Assembly: GCF_006715305.1 (NCBI RefSeq)
Contig: NZ_VFMY01000001.1
Location: forward strand, 3,410,001-3,474,000
Length of the DNA stretch: 64,000 nucleotides
DNA from: Arthrobacter sp. SLBN-100
GTDB lineage: Bacteria > Actinomycetota > Actinomycetes > Actinomycetales > Micrococcaceae
Direction: 5' to 3'
The position numbers and the translations under genes are program-made. The notes beneath the pieces were generated by a model. It worked only from the letters and a program-made list of their open reading frames with translations, was not told the DNA's origin and did no database searches. Numbering within the stretch: the first letter of the stretch is position 1; the number at the start of each line of letters is the position of its first letter. Shown here one piece after another: positions 32,336-40,042 of the stretch.

Positions 32336-34519
32336 TTATTCGCGGGGTGTTGGTGGTGGGGGTGGTTTGAAGTAGTGGTTTTGTTGGGGTTTTTGGTGGG
32401 GGTCGAGGTGTTTTGGGGGTGTGAACCAGGGGGTGCCGTTGGTGGTGGTGATGGTCCATTGTTCTTTGTGGATGAGGTGGTGGTGGCCGCTGCAGAGGAG
32501 GACGCCGTTGTCCAGGTTGGTGGGGCCGCCTTGGGACCAGTAGGTGATGTGGTGGGCTTCGCACCAGGGTGCGGGGATGGTGCAGTGGGGGAAGGCGCAG
32601 CCTTGGTCGCGGGCGGTGAGGGCGGTGCGTTGGGCTGGGGTGAAGAGCCGGGTTTTGCGGCCGAGGTCCAGGAGTTCGCCGTGGGTGCCGAGGAGGGCGG
32701 GGATGATGTCGGCGTCGCAGGCGATTTTGCGCAGGGTGGCGGCGGCGATGGGGCCGGTGAACGCGAAGTTCCCGGTGCCTGTTCCGGCGCTGGTTTGGGT
32801 TCCGATGCTGGTTTGGGTTCCGGTCCTGGCTTCCGTGCCGGTGCCGGTGCCGGTGCCCGTGCCCGTGCCGGCGTCGGCTTCGGCTTCGGTGCCGGCGGGG
32901 CCTGGCTCTTCTCGGTTCCCTGCCCCTGGGTGTGCCCCGGTGGGGGTGCTGGTGTGGTGGGGGAGGAGGTCGTGGTAGTTGATGGTGGCGATGATTTGGG
33001 GGCGGTTGCCGCCGGTGGCGGGCAGGCTGTTGGTGGCCAGGGCTACTTTGGCGGCGCCGACGAGGCCATCGAGTTGTTTTTGCGGCCGGGTGCGGCGGTC
33101 CAGGTCCGGGCCGGGGTTGTTCTTGTTCCAGACCCCGTCCTGGCTGGTGCGGTCCTTTTCTGCGGTGCCGCCGTCGTTGATGCCGCCGTTGGTGCCCGTG
33201 GCTGCTGCAGGGGTGGTGCCGGTGGCGCTCGGGTCTGCGGTGCCGGTGGTGCGGGGGTTGGTGGCGGTGTTCATGACGGTGAGGAGGTGTTCGTATTGGT
33301 CGGTGGTTGCGTAGATTTCGAGGTGGTGCAGGCCGTGGCGGGGTTTGCGGATGAACGCGCCTTGGGTGTGGCGGAGGGCTTCTTCGCTGGGTTCGGTGCC
33401 GTCGGCGTCGATGGTGTCGGCCCAGCGGCGGGCGGCGCGGGCGAGGAAGTCGGGGTCGGCGGTCGCCGCGGTGGTGGTGAGGTTCTGTTCGATGAGGGCC
33501 AGTTTCTCGGGTGTGGTGAGGTGCTGGAGCCGGTTCAGGGTCAGGGCGATGATTGTCCCGGCCCGGGACGAGGCCAGGGGGACGCCGGCGCTCTCTTCGC
33601 CGTCGGCTTGCGGGGTGAGGGCGGCGGCGAGGTGTTCGCGGGGCGCGGGGATGGTGTCGCCGGTGAGGGTGGTGGCGGGCAGGATGTCTGTTGCGAGGGT
33701 GAGGCGGCGGTTGGCTTCGCTTTTGCCGATCCGGAGCCGCTGCCGGAGGAACTCGGCGGTGTTGGCGCAGCCGTCATCGGCCGGTGAGGTGATCACCGGG
33801 CCCTGGCTGCCGGTCGCCGTCCCGGTTCCAGTCCCCGCCCCGATTCCGGCTTCCGTTTCGGTGTGGGCGGCGCTGGCGGTTGAACCGGGCGCTGCGGGTT
33901 GGCCGGGCCAGGCGATGTCTGTTTCGTTCAGGGTTTCGACGCCGTTGTCCCAGCCGGTGACCCAGCCTTTGCCGGTGCGGGAGCGGCTGGCGCGGGCTGC
34001 GTCCGCGGCGGCAATGGCCCGGGTGCGGGTCCGATCCACGGTCCCGGCAGAGAGGACCTGCAGGTACTCCACGCCGCGGGAGAGTTCCTCTACCTGACCG
34101 GCATATTTGGCGGCTTCAACATAATCGGCCCCGGCGAGGGCAGCTGGTGCGGCGGCAGCGGCCTCGGCCAGGAGCCTGCCGATCTCCCCAAGGCTCAGCG
34201 GCTCCCCGGCATGCACGACCGTACCCGGCTGGAGTGATGCCGGATCAAGGGGCTCAGCTGCTGCCGTTGGAGGTTCTTCGGGCGGCGTTGCTTCGACCTG
34301 CGCGGACGCTTCTGGTGCGGAATCTACTAGTTCGGATTCTGTTGGCCCGGACCCTGCTGGTGCGGACTCAGCCGGCGCGGACCCGGCCGGTACGGCGCGA
34401 AGGGGCCAGCCGGGACTAAGCCCAAGGCCGTCGTCGTGGGTTCCGGAGTCACCATGAACCAGCCCAGGCACGGCGGCAGAGCCGCCGAACTCCGCAAGCT
34501 GATCCGCAATGGCTTCCAT
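32336..34519 (-). CDS. DUF222 and HNH endonuclease domain protein
   Basis: A 727-residue member of the actinobacterial DUF222-HNH (13E12-type) family. A variable acidic, Pro/Ala/Ser-rich N-terminal region (~25-100) precedes DUF222. The C-terminal HNH nuclease is DQGCAFPHCTIPAPWCEAHHI, then GVLLCSGHHHLIHKEQW, with paired Cys and the HH/H metal ligands. Between them a Gly/Thr dipeptide-rich linker (~30-40 residues) is encoded by CCGGTG-like repeats at about 32770-32915. Function is unknown; these genes are multicopy in the phylum. ATG 34519 is preferred because upstream in-frame sequence is repeat-derived. The long N-terminal spacer is codon-biased like the genome. Confidence 0.82.
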   Translation of the reverse strand: MEAIADQLAEFGGSAAVPGLVHGDSGTHDDGLGLSPGWPLRAVPAGSAPAESAPAGSGPTESELVDSAPEASAQVEATPPEEPPTAAAEPLDPASLQPGTVVHAGEPLSLGEIGRLLAEAAAAAPAALAGADYVEAAKYAGQVEELSRGVEYLQVLSAGTVDRTRTRAIAAADAARASRSRTGKGWVTGWDNGVETLNETDIAWPGQPAAPGSTASAAHTETEAGIGAGTGTGTATGSQGPVITSPADDGCANTAEFLRQRLRIGKSEANRRLTLATDILPATTLTGDTIPAPREHLAAALTPQADGEESAGVPLASSRAGTIIALTLNRLQHLTTPEKLALIEQNLTTTAATADPDFLARAARRWADTIDADGTEPSEEALRHTQGAFIRKPRHGLHHLEIYATTDQYEHLLTVMNTATNPRTTGTADPSATGTTPAAATGTNGGINDGGTAEKDRTSQDGVWNKNNPGPDLDRRTRPQKQLDGLVGAAKVALATNSLPATGGNRPQIIATINYHDLLPHHTSTPTGAHPGAGNREEPGPAGTEAEADAGTGTGTGTGTGTEARTGTQTSIGTQTSAGTGTGNFAFTGPIAAATLRKIACDADIIPALLGTHGELLDLGRKTRLFTPAQRTALTARDQGCAFPHCTIPAPWCEAHHITYWSQGGPTNLDNGVLLCSGHHHLIHKEQWTITTTNGTPWFTPPKHLDPHQKPQQNHYFKPPPPPTPRE

Positions 34520-34585
34520 AGGTCCACTCTGCCAAAGGGCACCGACAAAAGTGCCTCCCGGAAGAGCTATGTGGATAACCTGCTC

Positions 34586-34630
34586 AAGGGTTTCGAAGGC
34601 AAGGGTTTGGAAGGCAACGGTTTGGAAAGC
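34586..34630. repeat. Three tandem 15-bp repeats upstream of the HNH gene
   Basis: Three adjoining 15-bp units, the first AAGGGTTTCGAAGGC, at 34586-34600, 34601-34615 and 34616-34630, with 2 to 4 changes between units. They lie 67-111 bp upstream of the HNH start codon and would encode 5-residue repeats if translation began further upstream. Confidence 0.7.
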
Positions 34631-34789
34631 GACTGCGCTGCCGGTCAGCTCAGGGCGCCTCGTTAAACGCCGCTGGCCGCCGCGTCCCCCAAGGATCGCG
34701 ACGGCCAGCAAAACCATCCAGTTGTAGCACATGAGAGCGGCTGGCCCCTTGTCACAGGGGGAATGCCGCGTCATGAGCAGCCGCGTTGC

Positions 34790-35275
34790 TTACGCTTTGG
34801 ACTCCGTTTCGCCGCTGGAGGTATCCAGGTTGAGCGTCTCGGGGTGCGTGCTGTGCGCCGGGATGTGGCTGTCGTCCAGGCCAGCGGCCGAGGAAGGAGT
34901 GCCTGCCGGAGATGCCGTGCCAGTGGTGCCGGCGGTGCCCGAAGTGCCAAGCCCGCTTGAAGTGCCTGCAGGAGCACCAGCTGAAGTTCCGCCGGCGGGC
35001 GTTGCGGACTTGCCCTCGCCGGACGAGCCTTCCCGGTGCATGGCGGAGCCAATCACGGTGCCTGCACGGCGGGCCGCCTCTGTCAGTTGATCCGCAACTT
35101 CGGGGGCTTTTTCTTTGATCGCCTCGGTGGCTACGTTCACTTTGTCCTGGACAGGCTTGCTGTCCCAGATGCCGGCAGCCCGCGCCTTGAGCTTGTCGTA
35201 GGCCGCCCGGCCGGACCGCGATCCGAGAACGTACCCTGCGGCGATTCCGACGCCCAAAAGAAGTTTGTTTTTCAT
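34790..35275 (-). CDS. YtxH-like envelope/stress protein
   Basis: A 161-residue protein. The N-terminus MKNKLLLGVGIAAGYVLGSRSGRAAYDKLK has a short glycine-rich transmembrane segment followed by a basic GSRSGR stretch, as in YtxH/general-stress proteins. An amphipathic Ala/Lys/Glu helix follows (KVNVATEAIKEKAPEVADQLTEAARRAG). The C-terminal ~70 residues are a low-complexity Gly/Thr/Ser/Ala/Pro tail. It is probably anchored in the membrane. GGAG is 10 nt before ATG 35275, so the 16-codon upstream extension is rejected. It is downstream of the GlsB-like gene on the same strand, with a terminator between them. Confidence 0.72.
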   Translation of the reverse strand: MKNKLLLGVGIAAGYVLGSRSGRAAYDKLKARAAGIWDSKPVQDKVNVATEAIKEKAPEVADQLTEAARRAGTVIGSAMHREGSSGEGKSATPAGGTSAGAPAGTSSGLGTSGTAGTTGTASPAGTPSSAAGLDDSHIPAHSTHPETLNLDTSSGETESKA

Positions 35276-35344
35276 GATGAACTCCTGCTCCGTGAGAAGG
35301 TTTTCAGTTCCGGCCCGAGACAATCTCAGAGGCCGGGAAAGGGA

Positions 35345-35379
35345 AAACCGGCCCGGGGATGGTGTCCCCAGGCCGGTTT
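35345..35379 (-). terminator. Intrinsic terminator after the GlsB-like gene
   Basis: A two-part stem: AAACCGGCC (35345-35353) pairs with GGCCGGTTT (35371-35379), and GGGGA (35355-35359) with TCCCC (35365-35369). On the minus strand it is followed by TTTTCCCTTTCCC. It separates the two small stress genes. Confidence 0.75.
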
Positions 35380-35396
35380 CCTGGCTGGTGTGCCAG

Positions 35397-35663
35397 TTAG
35401 CGGCGAGCGCCGCGGTTCGTGACCAGGCCGTAGACCAGCAGCACGATGAGTGCGCCGCCGATGGCCAGCAGCCACGTCTGCAGGGAGAAGAACTCCTGCA
35501 GTCCGGTGCCGAAGATCATTCCGCCGATCCAGCCGCCGAGGAGTGCTCCAACGACGCCCAGCACGAGGGTGACGAGCCAGCCGCCGCCCTGCCTGCCGGG
35601 AAGGATCGCCTTAGCGATCGCACCAGCAATAAGTCCGAGAATCAAGAATGCAATAAATCCCAT
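35397..35663 (-). CDS. GlsB/YeaQ/YmgE family stress-response membrane protein
   Basis: An 88-residue membrane protein with three hydrophobic segments. It has the family signature GFIAFLILGLIAGAIAKAILPGRQGGGWLVTLVLGVVGALLGGWI: a helix, a basic PGRQGGG turn and a glycine-zipper helix. The family (transglycosylase-associated) is induced by stress in many bacteria; its molecular role is unclear. GAGGAACGAAAA precedes ATG 35663. A 20-bp inverted repeat lies 67-86 bp upstream and is shared in part with another gene in this window. Confidence 0.88.
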   Translation of the reverse strand: MGFIAFLILGLIAGAIAKAILPGRQGGGWLVTLVLGVVGALLGGWIGGMIFGTGLQEFFSLQTWLLAIGGALIVLLVYGLVTNRGARR

Positions 35664-35729
35664 TTTTCGTTCCTCTTCCTAAGTAAAGGAGGCCTCCGGA
35701 TCCCGGAAGCACTTCATCCTTCTGCCTCA

Positions 35730-35749
35730 ATAGTAATCATGCTTACTAT
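35730..35749. promoter_or_regulatory. Inverted repeat upstream of the GlsB-like gene
   Basis: ATAGTAA-TCATGC-TTACTAT. The right half CATGCTTACTA recurs exactly at about 49782-49792 upstream of another small-protein gene, at a similar distance. It is proposed as a binding site for a common stress regulator. Confidence 0.55.
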
Positions 35750-35796
35750 CCATTTGCCAACCCCAGCGATCAGAAGAAGCGCACTTCAGGCCCGTT

Positions 35797-36630
35797 TTAG
35801 TGGCCGGTGACGTCCGAATTGTTGCCCGCACCGGGGCCCTCGTCGAGGATGGATAATTCCGCGAGATCCTGCGGATCCAAGGCGAAATCGAAGATGTCCA
35901 GGTTCTCCTGCATCCGGTCCGGATTGCCCGTTTTCGGAATCGTTACAAGTCCGTGCTGAATATGCCACCGCAGGACCAGTTGACCGGGTGTTTTTCCATG
36001 TTTTTCGGCCAGTTGGGACAGGATGGGAGCGTCGAGCAGGCCCGCCCCGGATCCACCCAGCGGGCTGTAGGACTCGGTAACAATTCCATGCTTTTCGTGG
36101 AACTCCCGCTCCGCCGCCCGGGTCACGGCCGGACTGAGCTGGATCTGGTTCACTGCCGGCACCACCTCCGTCTCGGCCATCAGCCGCTCAAGGTGGGCCG
36201 GCTTGAAGTTGGAAACACCGATGGAACGCACCTTGCCCTCCGCCTGCAACCGCTCAAAGGTCTTCCAAGTGGACACGTATTCATCGCGCTGGGGCAGCGG
36301 CCAATGGATCAGGAGCAGGTCCACGTAGTCGAGCCCCAGCCGCTCCAGCGCCCCGTCCAGCCCCTCAATGGCGCGATCGTTGCCCTGATACTGCCCATCC
36401 AGCTTGGTGGTGATGAACAGCTCCCCACGGTCCACCCCGCTGGCCCGGACGCCGTTTCCCACGCCACGCTCGTTGCCGTATTTCACGGCAGTATCGATGT
36501 GCCTGTACCCGGCTTCCAGGGCCTGTACGACGGCGGTGGCCGCCTGATCGTCGTCCAGCGGCCAGGTGCCGAGGCCGAGTTGGGGGATGGAGTAGCCGTC
36601 ATTGAGTTTGATCAACGGTGCAAGTGTCAT
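35797..36630 (-). CDS. Aldo/keto reductase (2,5-diketogluconate reductase-like)
   Basis: A 277-residue AKR5-like enzyme. GYRHIDTAVKYGNERGVG holds the catalytic Asp and Tyr, FITTKLDG the Lys, and LLLIHWPLPQ the His. The C-terminal NADPH-contacting region is VTIPKTGNPDRMQENLDIFDF. The classic IPKS is IPKT here. It reduces small aldehydes and ketones with NADPH. ATG 36630 is preceded by GGGAGAGAC. It is one of three AKRs within 4 kb and, with the 273-residue AKR at 39011, shares the same subfamily. Confidence 0.88.
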   Translation of the reverse strand: MTLAPLIKLNDGYSIPQLGLGTWPLDDDQAATAVVQALEAGYRHIDTAVKYGNERGVGNGVRASGVDRGELFITTKLDGQYQGNDRAIEGLDGALERLGLDYVDLLLIHWPLPQRDEYVSTWKTFERLQAEGKVRSIGVSNFKPAHLERLMAETEVVPAVNQIQLSPAVTRAAEREFHEKHGIVTESYSPLGGSGAGLLDAPILSQLAEKHGKTPGQLVLRWHIQHGLVTIPKTGNPDRMQENLDIFDFALDPQDLAELSILDEGPGAGNNSDVTGH

Positions 36631-36666
36631 TCCAACAGTCTCTCCCTTATCGAATGATCCTAGCCC

Positions 36667-36822
36667 TCAAACGCCCGCAGAATATTTTCCGTGGACGCCG
36701 GGCGTGCCTGGCTTGGAAGAGGGGCCGACGGCGGAGGCCGGGGCTGCGAGGCAGCCGAAAGTCAGGGCGACTCCAACGGCGGCGACGGAAAAAAGGCGCG
36801 CAGGATTACGGCTCGGATTCAT
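36667..36822 (-). CDS. Putative secreted micropeptide, 51 residues
   Basis: A short frame beginning ATG at 36822 and ending TGA at 36667-36669. AAAGGA sits about 7 nt upstream. The N-terminus is MNPSRNPARLFSVAAVGVAL: a basic start, then a hydrophobic core and ASA before VGPSS, so a signal peptide with cleavage after about residue 31 is likely. The mature peptide would be ~20 residues (VGPSSKPGTPGVHGKYSAGV), Gly/Pro/Ser-rich, with no cysteine. It fills the 327-bp gap between the AKR and epimerase genes. No family is recognised. It could be a signalling peptide, a remnant of a larger exoprotein, or a chance frame, but the start context and signal make chance less likely. Confidence 0.5.
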   Translation of the reverse strand: MNPSRNPARLFSVAAVGVALTFGCLAAPASAVGPSSKPGTPGVHGKYSAGV

Positions 36823-36957
36823 CAGTGAATCCTTTCAATTCTCGGATGGGAAAACGCTTCCCCAGCAACCTAGTGGCGGCGGGCGGGCAACGCAAGCCCT
36901 TGCGGCCGGGCAGGAAGGCGGTATTTAGAACGTTGTATATTCGGGATTGCTGGTGGC

Positions 36958-37986
36958 TCAGGCGCCCGTGCGTGCCCATCCGGTCAGCCGCTCGCTCACG
37001 TCCATAAATTCCTGGTCCACCACTTGGAGATCAGGATTGGCGTCGTACCAGTCCACAATCTCGCGGGCGCCATCAGCAAAGGGGATGGTTGCGCAGTAAT
37101 CAGGCACAAGGGATTTGATCTTGGTGTTGTCAAAAACCACCGAGTGGGAGCGGTCACCCAGGAGGTTCGCTCCCAACTCTTCGCTGTGGGCGGCGATGGT
37201 TTCCGAAGCGACGTGGACCAGGTCCAATTCCGTTACCCCGGCTGCCCTGGCGAACAACTGGTAGATCTGGTTCCAGGGCAGGTACTCATCCGATGTGATC
37301 GTGTAGCTCTCACCTACTGCTTGGGGCCGGCCAAGCAGGCCGACGAAGGCTTTGGCGAAGTCGCGGCTGTGGGTCAAGGTCCAGAGCGATGTGCCGTCCC
37401 CGTGCACCATCACCGGGAGCCCGGCGCGCATCCGGTGAATATCGGTCCAGCCGCCCACCATAGCGATCTTGGTGCGGTCGTAGGTGTGGGACGGCCGCAC
37501 GACGGTGACCGGGAAGTCCTGCTCGCGGTAGGCCTCGAACAGCAGTTCCTCGCAGGCAATTTTGTCCCTCGAATACTGCCAGAACGGGTTCTTCAACGGC
37601 GTGGATTCCCGGATCGGCAGACGGGTTGGTGGCTTCTGGTAGGCGGACGCCGAACTGATGAAGACGTACTGTCCGGCTCGGCCGGCGAACAGGTCCAGGC
37701 TGGCCTTGGCCTGGTCAGGTGTGTAGGTGATGAAGTCCGCAACGGCGTCGAACTCCCGGCCGGCCAGCGCTTCCCGGACCGCCGAGGCGTCCCGGACGTC
37801 CGCTGACAGGATTTCCGCCCCTTCGGGGACCGGCCTGGTGGACCGGCCCCGGTTGAGGATTGTCAGCCGGTGGCCCAGCGCGACGGCGCGTTGTGCCGCC
37901 GCCGCGCTGATGACCCCGGTGCCGCCAATGAAAAGAATGCTTTTCCGCGCCACAGTATCGGCCTCGAGAACGAGTGGGTTCACCAC
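36958..37986 (-). CDS. NAD-dependent epimerase/dehydratase family protein
   Basis: A 342-residue extended SDR. SILFIGGTGVISAAAAQRAVALG is the cofactor motif, with Val-Ile in place of the second half of GxxGxxG. LTILNRGRS follows beta-2, FISSASAYQKPP holds the Ser, and FWQYSRDKIACEELL holds Tyr-x3-Lys. Similar proteins act on nucleotide sugars, but many are uncharacterised or RNA-binding (CSP41-like). The GTG at 37986 overlaps the upstream AKR gene by 7 bp, so the two are translationally coupled. A GTG at 37950 is an alternative start. The substrate is unknown. Confidence 0.82.
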   Translation of the reverse strand: MVNPLVLEADTVARKSILFIGGTGVISAAAAQRAVALGHRLTILNRGRSTRPVPEGAEILSADVRDASAVREALAGREFDAVADFITYTPDQAKASLDLFAGRAGQYVFISSASAYQKPPTRLPIRESTPLKNPFWQYSRDKIACEELLFEAYREQDFPVTVVRPSHTYDRTKIAMVGGWTDIHRMRAGLPVMVHGDGTSLWTLTHSRDFAKAFVGLLGRPQAVGESYTITSDEYLPWNQIYQLFARAAGVTELDLVHVASETIAAHSEELGANLLGDRSHSVVFDNTKIKSLVPDYCATIPFADGAREIVDWYDANPDLQVVDQEFMDVSERLTGWARTGA

Positions 37987-38951
37987 GCGTAGTCTTCCGG
38001 TGCTGTCTTGTGCCCGGGAAAGATGTCATCCAGCCGCTTGAGGGCATCGGCGTCGAGCGTGACGTCCAGAGCCCGGACTGCGGCGTCGAGCTGTTCCTGC
38101 GTCCGCGGTCCCACGATAGGCGCCGTGACCGCGGGCTGGTGCAGCAGCCAGGCGAGGGCGATGTCACCGGGTTCCTGTCCCAGCTCATCGGCAAAGTCCT
38201 CGTACTGCTGGATCTGGTCCTGGTGCTTCTTGAGCGTCTCGGCGGCGCGGCCCTCGGTCCGCCGGACGCCTTGCTGCTCCTTCTTCAACACGCCCCCGAG
38301 GAGACCGCCCTGGAGCGGGGACCAGGGGATGAGCCCCAGCCCGTACTGCTGGGCCGCCGGGACGACCTCAAGTTCCACCTGCCGCATGAACAGGTTGTAG
38401 ATGGATTGCTCGCTGACAAGGCCGGTGTAGTTCCGCCGCCGCGCCGCTTCCTGCGCCTGGGCGATGTGCCACCCTGCGAAGTTGCTGCTGCCTGAGTACA
38501 GGATTTTCCCCTGTTGCACCGCGACTTCGATGGCCTGCCAGATCTCGTCCCACGGGGTGTCCCGGTCAATGTGGTGGAACTGGTAGATGTCGATGTAGTC
38601 CGTTTGCAGCCGCTTCAGGCTTGCGTCCAGGGCACGGCGGATGTTCAGCGCTGACAGCTTCGATTCATTGGGCCGGTCCGTCATGGTGCCGTAGAGCTTG
38701 GTGGCCAGCACAGTGTGCTCGCGGCGCTCGCCGCCCTTGGCGAACCAGCGGCCGATGATTTCTTCGGTCCAGCCTCGGTGCCCGGCACCGCCGTACACAT
38801 TGGCCGTATCAAAGAAGTTGATGCCGTTATCGTGAGCGGAGTCCATGATGCTGTGCGCATCGGCTTCCTCCGTCTGCGGGCCGAAGTTCATGGTGCCCAG
38901 GCAGAGCCGGGAGACCTTCAGGCCTGAGCGGCCAAGGTGGGTGTACTGCAT
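37980..38951 (-). CDS. Aldo/keto reductase (YghZ/Tas-like)
   Basis: A 323-residue AKR. INFFDTANVYGGAGHRGWTEE contains the catalytic Asp and Tyr, VLATKLYG the Lys, and DIYQFHHIDRDTPWDE the His. The cofactor segment is APIVGPRTQEQLDAAVRAL. It is closest to actinobacterial L-glyceraldehyde-3-phosphate reductase/Tas-like AKRs that act on aldehydes. AAAGGATTGAACG precedes ATG 38951. It is coupled to the epimerase downstream. The 273-residue AKR lies upstream on the same strand with a dispersed repeat in the gap. Confidence 0.88.
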   Translation of the reverse strand: MQYTHLGRSGLKVSRLCLGTMNFGPQTEEADAHSIMDSAHDNGINFFDTANVYGGAGHRGWTEEIIGRWFAKGGERREHTVLATKLYGTMTDRPNESKLSALNIRRALDASLKRLQTDYIDIYQFHHIDRDTPWDEIWQAIEVAVQQGKILYSGSSNFAGWHIAQAQEAARRRNYTGLVSEQSIYNLFMRQVELEVVPAAQQYGLGLIPWSPLQGGLLGGVLKKEQQGVRRTEGRAAETLKKHQDQIQQYEDFADELGQEPGDIALAWLLHQPAVTAPIVGPRTQEQLDAAVRALDVTLDADALKRLDDIFPGHKTAPEDYAW

Positions 38952-38982
38952 CGTTCAATCCTTTCGGTGGTACAGCTTGCCG

Positions 38983-39012
38983 AACCGGTGGTTGAGCCTG
39001 TCGAAACCGGTT
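38983..39012. repeat. GTGGTTGAGCCTG-type intergenic repeat
   Basis: A 30-bp imperfect inverted element framed by AACCGG and CCGGTT, containing GTGGTTGAGCCTG (38988-39000), which recurs at 44144-44156. Sequences of this kind are common between genes in Arthrobacter and relatives. It reaches into the stop codon of the AKR gene at 39011. Confidence 0.65.
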
Positions 39013-39832
39013 AGAGCTGGGTGAAGGAGGCGACGGCGGGATCCGAACCTTGTCGCGCTCCGGACTCGAGGGCTGTGATGGCCGCGAGTTCCTCGCTGGA
39101 AAGCGTGAGGGCCGAGGCAGCGAAGTTTTCCCGGATCCGCGTGGCCTGGCTGGACTTGGGAATCACGATGTTCCCGGCGGCCAGGTGCCAGGCGAGGACC
39201 ACCTGGGCCGTGGTGGCGTTGTGGGCATCGGCGATGGCGGTCACAGCATTGCCGTTCAGGTCCGCGCCGCGGCCCAGCGGGCTGTACGCTTCCACGGCAA
39301 TGCCCAGGTTCCTGCACTTGTCCGCCAGTTCCGCCTGCTGGTAGCTGGGGTGCAGCTCGATCTGGTTGACGGCCGGGACTATTTCTGCGGACTCCAGCAG
39401 CTTGTCCAGGTGGTCTGCGAGGAAGTTGGATACGCCGATTGCACGGATCTCGTTGTTTTCATACAGCCGCTCCATCTCCTTCCAAGCCTGGACATACAGC
39501 CCTTGGGACGGGACCGGCCAGTGGATGAGGTACAGGTCCACATAGTCGAGGCCGAGCTCCTTGCGGCTGTTCTGAAATGCCGCTTGGGCCCGGTCCTGTT
39601 CGCCGTTCCGGAGCTTGGTGGTGACAAAGATGTCCTCACGCGGAATACCAGCGGCCGCGATCGCGGCTCCCACTCCGGCCTCGTTGCGGTAAGCGGCGGC
39701 AGTGTCGATGTGGCGGTATCCGGCCTCGAAGGCGTCCTCCACGGCCCGCTGCGTGTCTTCCGGCGGTACCTGGAAAACGCCGAAACCCAGCTGGGGGATG
39801 GTGACGCCGTTGTTGAGTGTCAGCTCTGACAT
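39011..39832 (-). CDS. Aldo/keto reductase (2,5-diketogluconate reductase-like)
   Basis: A 273-residue AKR5-like enzyme. GYRHIDTAAAYRNEAGVG holds the Asp and Tyr, FVTTKLRNGE the Lys, LYLIHWPVPS the His, and IVIPKSSQATRIRENF is the canonical IPKS NADPH motif. AAGGAG precedes ATG 39832. It faces the MmyB-type regulator gene across a 210-bp promoter with an inverted repeat. Such regulator-oxidoreductase pairs are common in actinobacteria, and the regulator probably controls this AKR. The substrate is unknown. Confidence 0.9.
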   Translation of the reverse strand: MSELTLNNGVTIPQLGFGVFQVPPEDTQRAVEDAFEAGYRHIDTAAAYRNEAGVGAAIAAAGIPREDIFVTTKLRNGEQDRAQAAFQNSRKELGLDYVDLYLIHWPVPSQGLYVQAWKEMERLYENNEIRAIGVSNFLADHLDKLLESAEIVPAVNQIELHPSYQQAELADKCRNLGIAVEAYSPLGRGADLNGNAVTAIADAHNATTAQVVLAWHLAAGNIVIPKSSQATRIRENFAASALTLSSEELAAITALESGARQGSDPAVASFTQL

Positions 39833-39988
39833 GGTGTGCTCCTTGGAACGATATGGGGATGGAACGTGCTGGTGCTGGGAATGGGTGCCGGGTGCTCGAC
39901 GGAGGAGAAAGCGGTTTCCGCCGGCTCATCCCTGAGCCTATGCATTTATCGCCACCAAGTCAGCACGCAAGGCTGTTCCTGTTTTTCC

Positions 39989-40005
39989 TAGGACTGCCAG
40001 TCCTA
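39989..40005. promoter_or_regulatory. Predicted operator between the AKR and MmyB-type regulator genes
   Basis: TAGGACT-GCC-AGTCCTA: perfect 7-bp arms. It lies 38 bp upstream of the regulator start codon in the divergent promoter, a typical autoregulatory position. Confidence 0.65.
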
Positions 40006-40042
40006 CCTTCGTTGTAGAGCAGGGTCCTGATCGCGGGGCACA

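Noticed and set aside
32770..32915. CRISPR-like or VNTR array
   Set aside because: Units are 6 bp coding repeats without spacers and lie in frame inside the HNH gene.
32189..33787. 532-codon frame antisense to the HNH gene
   Set aside because: Gly/Val repeat translation reflects the CCGGTG-like repeats; no protein family.
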